Origin: Nocardioides sp. QY071
Lineage (GTDB): Bacteria > Actinomycetota > Actinomycetes > Propionibacteriales > Nocardioidaceae
Assembly (NCBI RefSeq): GCF_029961765.1
Contig: NZ_CP124681.1
Location: 4,836,001-4,900,000 of the forward strand
Reading direction: 5' to 3'
Length of the DNA stretch: 64,000 bases
Shown here piece by piece: positions 1 through 7,559 of this stretch. The notes beneath the pieces are model-generated. The model saw only the letters and a program-made list of their open reading frames with translations. It made no database searches and was not told the DNA's origin. Position numbers and translations under genes: made by a program. Numbering within the stretch: the stretch's first letter is position 1; each line of letters starts with the position of its first letter.

Positions 1-611
1 AGTCCCTCGGCGCCGGGCGTCGGCGACTCGGCCGACACCACGACGTACTCCGTGGCCCGGCCCAGGTCGAGCATGCCGGCCGTCTCGCCGACGTACGCCG
101 TCGCGTCGGCGTCGCCGTCGAGCAGGGAGCCGACGAGCACGGAGCGCATCTGTCCGTCGCGGCGGGCACGGTCGGCCATCGCCCGGCGGTAGGCGTCGGT
201 GACGTCGGCGGCGAGCTGGTCGCTGACCGCCCAGATGTCGGCGGCGGCGAGCAGGAGCAGGTCGCGGTCCTCGGGGTCGGCGCGCTCGACGAGCACCTCC
301 CAGATGAACCGGGAGCCGACCCGGAACGCCTGCAGCACCATCGCGTACGGGACGCCCTGCTCGGCGCGGGTGGTGCCGGTCTCGGTGGGTGTCTCGGTCG
401 GCGTCACCTCGCCGGCGAGGTTGCCGAGGATGTAGCGGGCGTTGACCGTGCAGGACACGACCAGCTCGTTGTGGCTCACGACGTCACCGGTGTCGTAGAC
501 GGGGATCTCGGCCCGGATCCGCTCGGCCATCGCGGCGCCGAGCTGGTCGCACTCCGGCAGCAGCCGCGCACTGAGCTTGCGTACCTCGGCGTTCACGTCC
601 GGTCCACTCAC
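1..611 (-). CDS. PucR/CdaR-type transcriptional regulator, N-terminal part (runs off left edge)
   Basis: Reads leftward from a GTG at 611; only about 203 residues are visible and no stop is reached, so the C-terminal helix-turn-helix expected of a PucR-type regulator lies outside the window. What is visible is a mostly alpha-helical N-terminal region. Its block LQAFRVGSRFIW matches the block LSAYRIGARVSW of the complete PucR protein at 7556-8746 (shared pattern L-x-A-aromatic-R-x-G-small-R-x-x-W), which is the main reason for the family call. It is divergent from phaC with 117 bp between the two starts, so it could control PHA genes (inference). The family assignment is moderate because the DNA-binding domain is not seen. 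Confidence 0.65.
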   Translation of the reverse strand, partial: MSGPDVNAEVRKLSARLLPECDQLGAAMAERIRAEIPVYDTGDVVSHNELVVSCTVNARYILGNLAGEVTPTETPTETGTTRAEQGVPYAMVLQAFRVGSRFIWEVLVERADPEDRDLLLLAAADIWAVSDQLAADVTDAYRRAMADRARRDGQMRSVLVGSLLDGDADATAYVGETAGMLDLGRATEYVVVSAESPTPGAEG

Positions 612-728
612 GGGACCGACACTAGGCCCTCTCCCGGCCGCGCGTTGTGCACGCGCACACACGATCCCCGTGAATCTCGGTGCCCACGGCCGAAGCCACG
701 GACCCACTCCCGAGACGACAGTTGAGCC

Positions 729-2420
729 ATGAGCTCCTCGACCACCACCCGCCTGGCCGACGCCGCCGCTCCCCTCGACGTACTCCTGGTCGACGCCGCC
801 CTCGGCCCGGTCCGCCGCTTCCTGCCCGACATGTCCACCGCCCGGTGGGCCGTCTCCCTCGCCCGCCGTCCGCGGAAGACCGCCCGCCGCCTCGGCGCCC
901 TGGCCGGCGAGACCGCCAAGGTCGTCGTCGGTACGTCGGACGTCACCCCCACGCGCGGCGACCGCCGGTTCACCGACCCGGGCTGGACCGAGAACCCGCT
1001 GCTGCGCCGCCTGGTGCAGGTCTACCTCGCGAGCGGGCGCACCGTCGACCAGCTCGTCGAGGACGCCGACCTCGACCCGCGCGACCGCAAGCGGGTCCGG
1101 TTCATGGTGGAGAACCTGGTCGAGGCGCTGGCGCCGAGCAACGTGCCGCTGGTCAACCCCGCCTCCGCGAAGGCGGTCATCGACACCGCCGGGCTGAGCC
1201 TGGTCCGCGGCGGCACGCAGCTGGTCAAGGACCTCGCCTCCTCGCCGCGGGTGCCCGAGATGGTCGACACCTCCGGCTTCGTCCTGGGCGAGAACATCGC
1301 CGCGACACCGGGAGCAGTGGTGTTCCGCAACGAGGTCCTGGAGCTGATCCAGTACGTGCCGCAGTGCGACGAGGTGCACGAGGTGCCGGTGATGATCGTG
1401 CCGCCGACGATCAACAAGTTCTACGCGATCGACCTGTCACCGGGCCGCAGCCTGGTCGAGTTCAGCACGCAGAACAACCGCCAGATGTTCGTCATCTCGT
1501 GGCGCAACCCGGACACCCGGCACTCCGGCTGGAACTTCGACACGTACGTCGGCTCGATCCTCGAGGCGCTCGACGCGGTCGAGGAGATCACCGGCAGCGC
1601 GCAGACGGTGCTCGCGGGCATCTGCTCCGGCGGCATCCTCGCGAGCATCACCGCGGCGTACCTCGCCGGCATCGGCCGTCAGGACCGCCTCGCGGGCCTC
1701 GTGCTCGCGGTGACCGTGATCGACAACCACGACGCCGGCACCGTCGGCGCGCTCAGCGACCCGCGGATGGCCACACTGGCCAAGGCCCGCTCGGCCCAGA
1801 AGGGCTTCCTCGACGGGCGGTCACTGGCCGAGGTGTTCGCGTGGCTGCGGCCCAGCGACCTGATCTGGAACTACTGGGTCAACAACTACCTGCTCGGCAA
1901 GAGGCCCCCGGCGTTCGACATCCTGTTCTGGAACGCCGACACGACCCGGATGTCCGCGGGCCTGCACGCCGACTTCGTCGACATGGCGGTCGAGAACCAG
2001 CTCACCCGGGCCGGCGCCCTCACCGTGCTGGGGCAGCCCATCGACCTCGGCAAGGTCACCGTCGACAGCTACATCGTCGCGGGCATCGCCGACCACATCA
2101 CGCCGTGGGAGAACTGCTACCGGACCACCCAGCTCCTCGGTGGGAGGACCCGGTTCATCCTGTCCACCAGCGGCCACATCGCCGCACTGGTGAACCCGCC
2201 GGGCAACCCGAAGGCGACCTTCCACACCAACGACGAGCACGGCCCCGACGCGAAGGCGTGGCTGACCGGCGCCGAGACCCACCAGGGCTCGTGGTGGAAC
2301 GACGTCGCGCAGTGGCTGGACGAGCGGTGCGGCGAGCTCAAGCCCGCCCCCGAGGAGATGGGCTCGACCCGGCTGCAGCCGCTGGCCGAGGCCCCCGGCA
2401 CCTACGTCTTCGACAAGTGA
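729..2420 (+). CDS. phaC: Poly(3-hydroxyalkanoate) synthase (PhaC)
   Basis: 563 residues, the usual size for a class I PHA synthase. It polymerises (R)-3-hydroxyacyl-CoA into storage polyester at the granule surface. The lipase-like box is GICSGG near residue 300 with the nucleophilic Cys in place of Ser. The probable catalytic Asp is in IADHITPW (near 455) and the His in TSGHIAAL (near 481). The conserved N-terminal PhaC blocks NPLLRRLVQVYL and VPPTINKFYAIDL are also present. The ATG at 729 opens directly on MSSSTTT. The next gene, a PhaZ-like depolymerase, overlaps the stop codon by 4 bases (GTGA), so synthesis and mobilisation of the polymer are likely co-translated. The call is firm; the substrate chain length cannot be read from sequence. 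Confidence 0.93.
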   Translation: MSSSTTTRLADAAAPLDVLLVDAALGPVRRFLPDMSTARWAVSLARRPRKTARRLGALAGETAKVVVGTSDVTPTRGDRRFTDPGWTENPLLRRLVQVYLASGRTVDQLVEDADLDPRDRKRVRFMVENLVEALAPSNVPLVNPASAKAVIDTAGLSLVRGGTQLVKDLASSPRVPEMVDTSGFVLGENIAATPGAVVFRNEVLELIQYVPQCDEVHEVPVMIVPPTINKFYAIDLSPGRSLVEFSTQNNRQMFVISWRNPDTRHSGWNFDTYVGSILEALDAVEEITGSAQTVLAGICSGGILASITAAYLAGIGRQDRLAGLVLAVTVIDNHDAGTVGALSDPRMATLAKARSAQKGFLDGRSLAEVFAWLRPSDLIWNYWVNNYLLGKRPPAFDILFWNADTTRMSAGLHADFVDMAVENQLTRAGALTVLGQPIDLGKVTVDSYIVAGIADHITPWENCYRTTQLLGGRTRFILSTSGHIAALVNPPGNPKATFHTNDEHGPDAKAWLTGAETHQGSWWNDVAQWLDERCGELKPAPEEMGSTRLQPLAEAPGTYVFDK

Positions 2421-3232
2421 GGTCACCCGCCTTGGAGCTGCGCCAGCTCACCGTCCTCGGCCACGAGATCCGGGCCGCCGTACGCCCCGGCACCGAGCCC
2501 GGCCCACCCCTGCTGCTGTGCAACGGCATCGGCGCCAGCCTCGACCTGCTCCAGCCGTTCGTCGACGCGCTCGACCCCCGCATCGGGGTCGTGCGCTTCG
2601 ACGTACCCGGCGTCGGCGGGTCCCCCAACCCCAAGCTGCCCTACAACTTCGCGTTGCTCACGCTCGGTGTCGGCGCGATGATGCGGCAGCTCGGGTTCGA
2701 GCAGTACGACGTCCTCGGCATCTCCTGGGGCGGCGGACTCGCCCAGCAGATCGCCTTCCAGCAGCCCCGCCGCTGCCGGCGCCTGGTCCTGGTCAGCACC
2801 GCCACCGGCTCGCTGATGGTCCCGGCCCCGCCCGCGGTGCTGCGCAAGATGGTCACGCCGCAGCGCTACCGCGACGCCGACTACGCCGTCCAGGTCGCCG
2901 CCGAGCTGTACGGGGGTCAGATGCGCGACCGCCCCGACGACGTACGCCGCCTCATGCACGCGCACTCCCGGGTCGGCTCGCGCCGCGGCTACCTGCTCCA
3001 GCTACTCGCCGGCGCCGGCTGGTCCAGCCTGCCCGGCCTGCCGTTCATCCGGCAGCCCACGCTGATCCTCGCCGGCGACGACGACCCGATCATCCCGCTG
3101 GTCAACGCACGGATCATGCGCGCGCTGCTGCCGGACGCGCGGCTGCACGTCTACCCGGACGGGCATCTCGGCCTGGTCACCAGCGCGGACACGCTGGCGC
3201 CGCTGGTCGCGGACTTCCTGCGGCCTGCCTGA
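2417..3232 (+). CDS. phaZ: Alpha/beta hydrolase, probable intracellular PHA depolymerase (PhaZ-like)
   Basis: 271 residues counted from the GTG at 2417, which overlaps the phaC stop as GTGA; a TTG at 2432 is a possible alternative start. Alpha/beta hydrolase fold: oxyanion region LLLCNGIGASLD, nucleophile elbow GISWGG (near residue 100), acid in LAGDDDPIIP and His in YPDGHLGL. The elbow and the following AQQIAFQQP resemble the GVSWGG/AQQFA region of intracellular PHA depolymerases of Pseudomonas, and the gene sits directly behind phaC, the usual pha context. It probably releases 3-hydroxyacyl monomers from granules. A generic esterase is the alternative; the context makes PhaZ the better call. 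Confidence 0.8.
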   Translation: MRSPALELRQLTVLGHEIRAAVRPGTEPGPPLLLCNGIGASLDLLQPFVDALDPRIGVVRFDVPGVGGSPNPKLPYNFALLTLGVGAMMRQLGFEQYDVLGISWGGGLAQQIAFQQPRRCRRLVLVSTATGSLMVPAPPAVLRKMVTPQRYRDADYAVQVAAELYGGQMRDRPDDVRRLMHAHSRVGSRRGYLLQLLAGAGWSSLPGLPFIRQPTLILAGDDDPIIPLVNARIMRALLPDARLHVYPDGHLGLVTSADTLAPLVADFLRPA

Positions 3233-3245
3233 ATGCCCGCCTGAC

Positions 3246-3431
3246 TCAGGAGCGGGGTACGACGTGCGCGTCCGGCCCCGGGAAGGCGAGCGACTCGTGC
3301 CCGTCCTCCCATCGGACGAGGTACGGCGGCCCGCCGTCCTGTCCCCGCACCTCGAGCACCTCCGCCTCGCGCCGGTGCGTCGAGTCGGTGTGCGCCTCCA
3401 CGACCAGGCGATCTCCCACGCTCGCGTGCAT
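3246..3431 (-). CDS. DUF1918 small protein
   Basis: 61 residues from an ATG at 3431. It begins MHASVGDRLVVEAHTDSTHR and contains PYLVRWEDGHESLAFPGPDA, the typical layout of the actinobacterial DUF1918 family: a short beta-rich, SH3-like protein of unknown function that starts with xxAxxGDRLVV and carries a VRWxDGHE block. No signal peptide or membrane helix. It lies convergent to phaZ and divergent from the DUF1992 gene, alone on this strand. No function is proposed. Confidence 0.85.
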   Translation of the reverse strand: MHASVGDRLVVEAHTDSTHRREAEVLEVRGQDGGPPYLVRWEDGHESLAFPGPDAHVVPRS

Positions 3432-3489
3432 GTCTCCACCATCCTCCGCACTCGGCGGGGCGGCAAGGGGGGCGGGGCACACTGGAGTC

Positions 3490-3963
3490 GTGGACGAGGA
3501 GGGCAAGGCGCGCAAGGCCCGGATCGAGCAGCAGCAGACCTGGGTCGACCTCCAGGTGCGCCAGGCCATGGAGCGCGGCGACTTCGACGACCTCCCCGGC
3601 GCCGGGAAGCCGATCCCCGACCTCGGCGCCACCCACGATCCCGACTGGTGGGTCAAGCGCCTGGTCGAGCGCGAGCACATCACCGTGCTCCCGCCCGCCC
3701 TCCAGCTCCGCAAGGACGACGCCGAGCTCGAGGCCGCCCTCGACCGGCTCGGCTCGGAGCGCGAGGCGCGCACCTTCGTCGAGGACTTCAACGCCCGCGT
3801 CCTGCGCGCCCGCTACACCCCGGTCGACGGACCGCCGCTGATCACGATGCCGCGCGACGTCGACGAGACGCTCGCCGGCTGGCACGAGCGGCGCGCCGCC
3901 CGCCGGCGTACGTCGCCCGCGGCCCCGGCACCGGAGCGCCGGCGTCGCTGGTGGCGGCGCTGA
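3490..3963 (+). CDS. DUF1992 (DnaJ homologue C28-like) protein
   Basis: 157 residues from the GTG at 3490. Carries the DUF1992 signature: ARIEQQQTWVDLQVRQAMERG followed at once by DFDDLPGAGKPIPDL, then DWWVKRLVEREH and LPPALQLRKD. The same domain forms the C-terminal part of DNAJC28-type proteins, but no J domain is present here, as is usual for bacterial members. The C-terminus is basic (RRRRWWRR). Cytoplasmic, function unknown. The start was chosen because the domain begins within a few residues of it. Confidence 0.85.
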   Translation: MDEEGKARKARIEQQQTWVDLQVRQAMERGDFDDLPGAGKPIPDLGATHDPDWWVKRLVEREHITVLPPALQLRKDDAELEAALDRLGSEREARTFVEDFNARVLRARYTPVDGPPLITMPRDVDETLAGWHERRAARRRTSPAAPAPERRRRWWRR

Positions 3964-3965
3964 GC

Positions 3966-4421
3966 TCAGCGCCGCTCCCGGTCCTGCTCACAGCCTTCCT
4001 TGCCGTACTGCTTCCACTGCGCCTTCGAGCAGCTGTCCTCCAGCCGCAGCGAGACCTCGGCCATGCCGACCGGCACCAGCGCCGTCAGCAGCACCGCCAC
4101 CACGGCCAGGGGTGTGCGGCGGACCAGCCAGAACGACAGGGCGGCGAGGGCGCCCACGGCGATGACGCCCATCACCACGATCCAGTAGGTCTCCGAGACT
4201 CCCGAGTCGCCGCAGACCAGCCGACCCTGCAGGGAGCGGGGCGCCGCCATGGTGCCCTCGTCGTCGTACCACGGGCAGCGCTCGTCGAGGCGGTCGAAGT
4301 AGGTCGCCACCCAGCCGAGCAGGATCCCCAGGGCGGTCGCGTGCAGCAGCACGACCACCAGCACCGTGCTCCACCACGCCCGGCCACGCCCGGCACCGCC
4401 ATCTCGCGAGACATCCGTCAT
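3966..4421 (-). CDS. Small integral membrane protein
   Basis: 151 residues from an ATG at 4421. Three hydrophobic helices can be seen: roughly residues 17-40 (STVLVVVLLHATALGILLGW), 77-98 (YWIVVMGVIAVGALAALSFW) and 102-120 (PLAVVAVLLTALVPVGMAEV). A Cys-containing loop follows helix 1 (RCPWYDDE, LVCGDSG) and a short tail with two Cys ends the protein (DSCSKAQWKQYGKEGCEQ), which could form disulfides outside the membrane. Convergent with the DUF1992 gene, with only 2 bases between the two stops. I do not recognise the family. Confidence 0.7.
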   Translation of the reverse strand: MTDVSRDGGAGRGRAWWSTVLVVVLLHATALGILLGWVATYFDRLDERCPWYDDEGTMAAPRSLQGRLVCGDSGVSETYWIVVMGVIAVGALAALSFWLVRRTPLAVVAVLLTALVPVGMAEVSLRLEDSCSKAQWKQYGKEGCEQDRERR

Positions 4422-4458
4422 ACCCGGACAGGGTGACTCGCCGGTAGGTTGTCGAAAC

Positions 4459-5544
4459 GTGAGCCACAAGAGTGCCAAGGACTTCTTCCGCCCGCTGGCC
4501 GTCGGGGCCCCGCTCCCCCTCCGCGAGATCCCCGCCCGCCCGAGTCGCGCGATCCACTTCTTCGATCCCAGCAACGAGAAGATGGCCGCGAAGATCCCCG
4601 CGATGGTCGGCACGGTCGACGTACTGCTGGGCAACCTCGAGGACGCCATCAAGGCCGACAACAAGGTCGCCGCGCGCGAGGGCCTGGTCAGGATCGCGCA
4701 GGACACCGACTTCGGCCCGACGCAGCTGTGGACGCGCATCAACGCCCTCGACAGCCCCTGGGTGCTCGACGACCTCACCACGCTGGTCCCCGCGATCGGC
4801 GAGAAGCTCGACGTGATCATGGTCCCGAAGGTGCAGGGCGCCGAGGACATCCACTACGTCGACCGGATCCTGGCCCAGCTCGAGGCCAAGGCCGGCATCA
4901 CCAGGCCGATCCTGATCCACGCGATCCTCGAGACCGCGCGCGGCGTGGCCAACGTCGAGGAGATCTGCGGCGCCTCGCCGCGCATGCAGGGTCTCTCGCT
5001 CGGTCCGGCCGACCTCGCGGCGGACCGCAAGATGAAGACCACCCGCGTCGGCGGCGGCCACCCCGGCTACCTCGTGCGGGAGGACGCGCCGCGCGACGCC
5101 GACGGCGCCTACCAGTACGACGCCGACCGGTTCCGCTTCCAGCAGGACCTGTGGCACTACACGATGGCCAAGATGGTCGACGCCTGCGCGACCCACGGGA
5201 TCTACCCGTACTGGGGCCCGTTCGGCGACATCAAGGACACCGTCGCCTGCGAGGACCAGTTCCGCAACGCCTTCCTGCTCGGCTGCGTCGGCGCCTGGTC
5301 GCTGCACCCGGTCCAGATCGAGATCGCCAACCGGGTCTTCTCCCCCAGCGTCGAGGACATCGCCCACGCCCGCCGCGTGGTCGCCGCCATGGGCGACGGC
5401 ACCGGCGCGGTCATGATCGACGGCAAGATGGAGGACGACGCCTCCCTCAAGCAGTGCCTGGTCCTCGTCGAGCTGGCCGAGGAGCTGGCCGCGATCGACC
5501 CCGTCCTCAAGGCCCAGTACGACGCGATCGAGGTGACCGCCTGA
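4459..5544 (+). CDS. HpcH/HpaI aldolase family lyase, malyl-CoA lyase-like
   Basis: 361 residues from the GTG at 4459. A TIM-barrel acyl-CoA lyase of the CitE/Mcl superfamily: LLGNLEDAIKADNK corresponds to the NLEDSV block of L-malyl-CoA/beta-methylmalyl-CoA lyases, VIMVPKVQGAEDI to the PKV block, AILETARGVANVEEI to the ExxxG block, and GCVGAWSLHPVQIEIAN to the late GxWxIHPxQ block. Such enzymes cleave malyl-CoA-type thioesters into glyoxylate plus an acyl-CoA with a divalent metal. It is longer than Mcl1 (about 318 aa), with an insert around residues 190-235. The stop overlaps the start of a second CitE-like gene (TGATG), so the two are translated together and may form a complex or act in sequence. 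The exact substrate is unknown. Confidence 0.82.
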   Translation: MSHKSAKDFFRPLAVGAPLPLREIPARPSRAIHFFDPSNEKMAAKIPAMVGTVDVLLGNLEDAIKADNKVAAREGLVRIAQDTDFGPTQLWTRINALDSPWVLDDLTTLVPAIGEKLDVIMVPKVQGAEDIHYVDRILAQLEAKAGITRPILIHAILETARGVANVEEICGASPRMQGLSLGPADLAADRKMKTTRVGGGHPGYLVREDAPRDADGAYQYDADRFRFQQDLWHYTMAKMVDACATHGIYPYWGPFGDIKDTVACEDQFRNAFLLGCVGAWSLHPVQIEIANRVFSPSVEDIAHARRVVAAMGDGTGAVMIDGKMEDDASLKQCLVLVELAEELAAIDPVLKAQYDAIEVTA

Positions 5545-6410
5545 TGTCCGAGTTCAAGCCCCTGCGCTCCGTCCTCTACATGCCCAGCTCCAACGAGCGG
5601 GCGCTGGAGAAGGCGAAGACGCTGCCCGCCGACGCGATCATCTTCGACCTCGAGGACGCCGTCGCCCCGGACGCCAAGCCGGAGGCCCGCAACGCCGCCG
5701 CGGCCGCCGTCCGGTCCGGTGAGTACGGCGAGCGCCACCTCATCATCCGGGTCAACGGCATCGGCACCGAGTGGCACGCCGACGACATCCGCGCCGCCGC
5801 GGAGGCCGGCCCCGACGTCGTCCTGGTCCCCAAGGTGAACTCCGCCGAGGAGGTCCTCGAGCTCGTCGACGCCCTCGCCGCGGCCGGCGCGCCCGAGCGG
5901 ACGAAGCTGTGGGCGATGGTCGAGACCCCGATCGGCATGCTCAACGCGCTCTCGATCGCCACCGCGTCCGAGCGCCTCACCGGCTTCGTGATGGGCACCA
6001 ACGACCTCGTCAAGGAGCTGTACGCCGAGCACGTGCCCGGCCGCGCCCCCGTGATCACCGGCCTCGGCCTGGCCCTGCTCGCCGCCCGCGCCGCCGGCAT
6101 CGTGATCATCGACGGCGTCTACAACGACGTGAAGAACACCGACGGCTTCCTCGCCGAGGTCGAGCAGGGCCGCCAGATGGGCTTCGACGGCAAGACCCTG
6201 ATCCACCCCGGCCAGGTCGAGGGCGCCAACACCGGCTTCGCCCCGAGCGAGCAGGCCGTCGAGGACGCCCGCGGCCTGATCCAGGCCTGGGAGGACAACA
6301 AGGGCGCCGGCGTCGTCACCTACAACGGCAAGATGGTCGAGAGCCTCCACGTCGAGTCCGCCGAGCGCACGCTCGCGATCCACGAGGCGATCCGGGCCCT
6401 CCAGGCCTGA
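5544..6410 (+). CDS. CitE-like acyl-CoA lyase (HpcH/HpaI family)
   Basis: 288 residues from the ATG at 5544, which shares bases with the preceding TGA. Standard CitE blocks: LRSVLYMPSSNERALEKA, IIFDLEDAVAPDAK (metal-ligand Asp/Glu), LIIRVNGIGTEW, VVLVPKVNSAEEV, WAMVETPIGMLNA and GKTLIHPGQVEGAN. Compared with the upstream partner it keeps the compact CitE length (about 290 aa). It lacks the citrate lyase alpha and gamma neighbours, so it is not citrate lyase proper; stand-alone CitE proteins act on (S)-citramalyl-CoA or malyl-CoA. Its TGA is the first part of the 32-base repeat array that fills the gap to the next gene. Confidence 0.87.
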   Translation: MSEFKPLRSVLYMPSSNERALEKAKTLPADAIIFDLEDAVAPDAKPEARNAAAAAVRSGEYGERHLIIRVNGIGTEWHADDIRAAAEAGPDVVLVPKVNSAEEVLELVDALAAAGAPERTKLWAMVETPIGMLNALSIATASERLTGFVMGTNDLVKELYAEHVPGRAPVITGLGLALLAARAAGIVIIDGVYNDVKNTDGFLAEVEQGRQMGFDGKTLIHPGQVEGANTGFAPSEQAVEDARGLIQAWEDNKGAGVVTYNGKMVESLHVESAERTLAIHEAIRALQA

Positions 6411-6677
6411 CCCGGCTCGAACTGGCTCCGAGTTCCCGCCGACCCGGCTCGAACTGGCTCCGAGTTCCCGCCGACCCGGCTCGAACTGGCCCGCTGAACA
6501 CGTCGACCCGGCTCGAACTGGCCCGCTGAACACGTCGACCCGGCTCGAACGGTCCTGCTGAACACGCCGACCCGGCAGAAAGTGCCCGATCACGGACCAC
6601 TTTCTGCCGGGTCGCTGTCTTTTCCGGACCACTATCTGCCGGGTCGGCGTCTTTTCGGGACCACTTTCTGCCGGGTC
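6409..6677. repeat. Symmetric array of 32-base repeat units, locus A
   Basis: Fills the gap between two convergent genes. Five top-strand units of exactly 32 bases start at 6409, 6441, 6473, 6505 and 6537; each opens with GACCCGGCTCGAAC and then differs. A central hairpin follows: GACCCGGCAGAAAGTG at 6569-6584 and its perfect complement CACTTTCTGCCGGGTC at 6598-6613, 13 bases apart. Two bottom-strand units of 32 bases end at 6645 and 6677. The first unit includes the last two bases of the upstream stop codon. The same design recurs at 30871-31063 and 40991-41101. Probably a family-specific transcription terminator or RNA-processing element (inference). Confidence 0.9.
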
Positions 6678-6692
6678 GGCGAGGCGCGAGGA

Positions 6693-7559
6693 TCAGCCCA
6701 GCGCGTCGATCAGCAGGTCGGTGACGACCGACTGCTCCCGGGCGTACGGGTGGTACTCCAGCCCGGCCTGCGCGGGGATCACCCCGGCGACCCAGGGATC
6801 GGTGGCGCAGATGTCGTGCCCGTCGGTGGCGGCCCAGACATCGACGTACGTCGCGCCCGCCTGCTCGGCCGCCGCGGCGAGGCCGTCGTTGACCCGGCTG
6901 ACGAACTCGCGGGCGTAGGGGTAGTCGCCGCGCGCGAGCGGCAGCAGGTCGCAGGTGCCGCGCTCCGGGAAGGCCGCGGGGTAGCCGACCACGACGATCC
7001 GCGCCTTCGGCGCCCGCTCCCGGATCGCCGCGAGCGCCTCGCCCATCCGGGTGGGGAGCTTGGCGAGCTGACGCTCCACCTTCGCGCGGAAGGACGCGCC
7101 CTCCTCGGTGCACGGCGCCCCGCCACGGTCCTTGACCGCCTTGCCGACGCAGGTCGTCACCAGCTCGGAGAAGACCTTGCCGTCGTTGCCGCCCATGCCG
7201 ATCGTGACCAGGTCGGTCGATCGGCTCAGCGCGTCGAGCTGAGGCGGCACCGGGTCGCCGTTGGGCGGCGTCTGCGACTGCGTCAGGTCGGCTGTCGTCG
7301 CGCCGCCGCAGGTGACGTCGGTGAGCTCCAGGTCGAGCCGCGCGGCCAGCAGGTGCGGGTAGTTGCCCCGGGTCTGCTCACAGCCGATCGCACCCGTGGT
7401 CGGCGCCAGCCGCGGCCCCGCGGAGTAGGAGTCCCCCAGGGCGACGTACGACGACCCGCTCGGCACCGCGGAGGAGCGGTCGAGCTTCGACTCCGGCAGG
7501 TCCGAGCACGCGGCGAGCAGGACGGCGGCCACGACCAGCACCGAGGCGGCACGCCTCAT
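6693..7559 (-). CDS. Lipoprotein SGNH/GDSL-family hydrolase
   Basis: 288 residues from an ATG at 7559. The N-terminus MRRAASVLVVAAVLLAACSD is a lipoprotein signal with lipobox LLAAC, so the enzyme should be anchored outside the cell membrane. SGNH blocks: VALGDSYSAGPR (nucleophile Ser), IGMGGNDG (GxND) and the C-terminal EYHPYAREQ (catalytic His). Several Cys pairs suggest disulfides, as in secreted SGNH lipases of Streptomyces. Its start overlaps the stop of the upstream PucR gene as ATGA, so regulator and hydrolase are co-translated. The likely substrate is an ester or lipid, not determined. Confidence 0.88.
   Translation of the reverse strand: MRRAASVLVVAAVLLAACSDLPESKLDRSSAVPSGSSYVALGDSYSAGPRLAPTTGAIGCEQTRGNYPHLLAARLDLELTDVTCGGATTADLTQSQTPPNGDPVPPQLDALSRSTDLVTIGMGGNDGKVFSELVTTCVGKAVKDRGGAPCTEEGASFRAKVERQLAKLPTRMGEALAAIRERAPKARIVVVGYPAAFPERGTCDLLPLARGDYPYAREFVSRVNDGLAAAAEQAGATYVDVWAATDGHDICATDPWVAGVIPAQAGLEYHPYAREQSVVTDLLIDALG

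Noticed and set aside
680..2416. Extension of the depolymerase gene far upstream through phaC
   Set aside because: The frame stays open only because of GC bias; the hydrolase fold begins after the GTG at 2417, and phaC clearly occupies the region in another frame.
4459..6410. Citrate lyase operon
   Set aside because: No citrate lyase alpha (CitF), gamma (CitD) or accessory genes are present; both proteins are stand-alone CitE/Mcl types.
6316..6632. Protein-coding meaning of the repeat array
   Set aside because: Open frames over the array translate to repeated Arg/Gly/Pro strings that only mirror the 32-base DNA unit.
6409..6677. CRISPR array
   Set aside because: The 32-base periodicity is CRISPR-like, but the variable halves are only about 16 bases and partly repeated, units occur in both orientations, and no cas gene is present.
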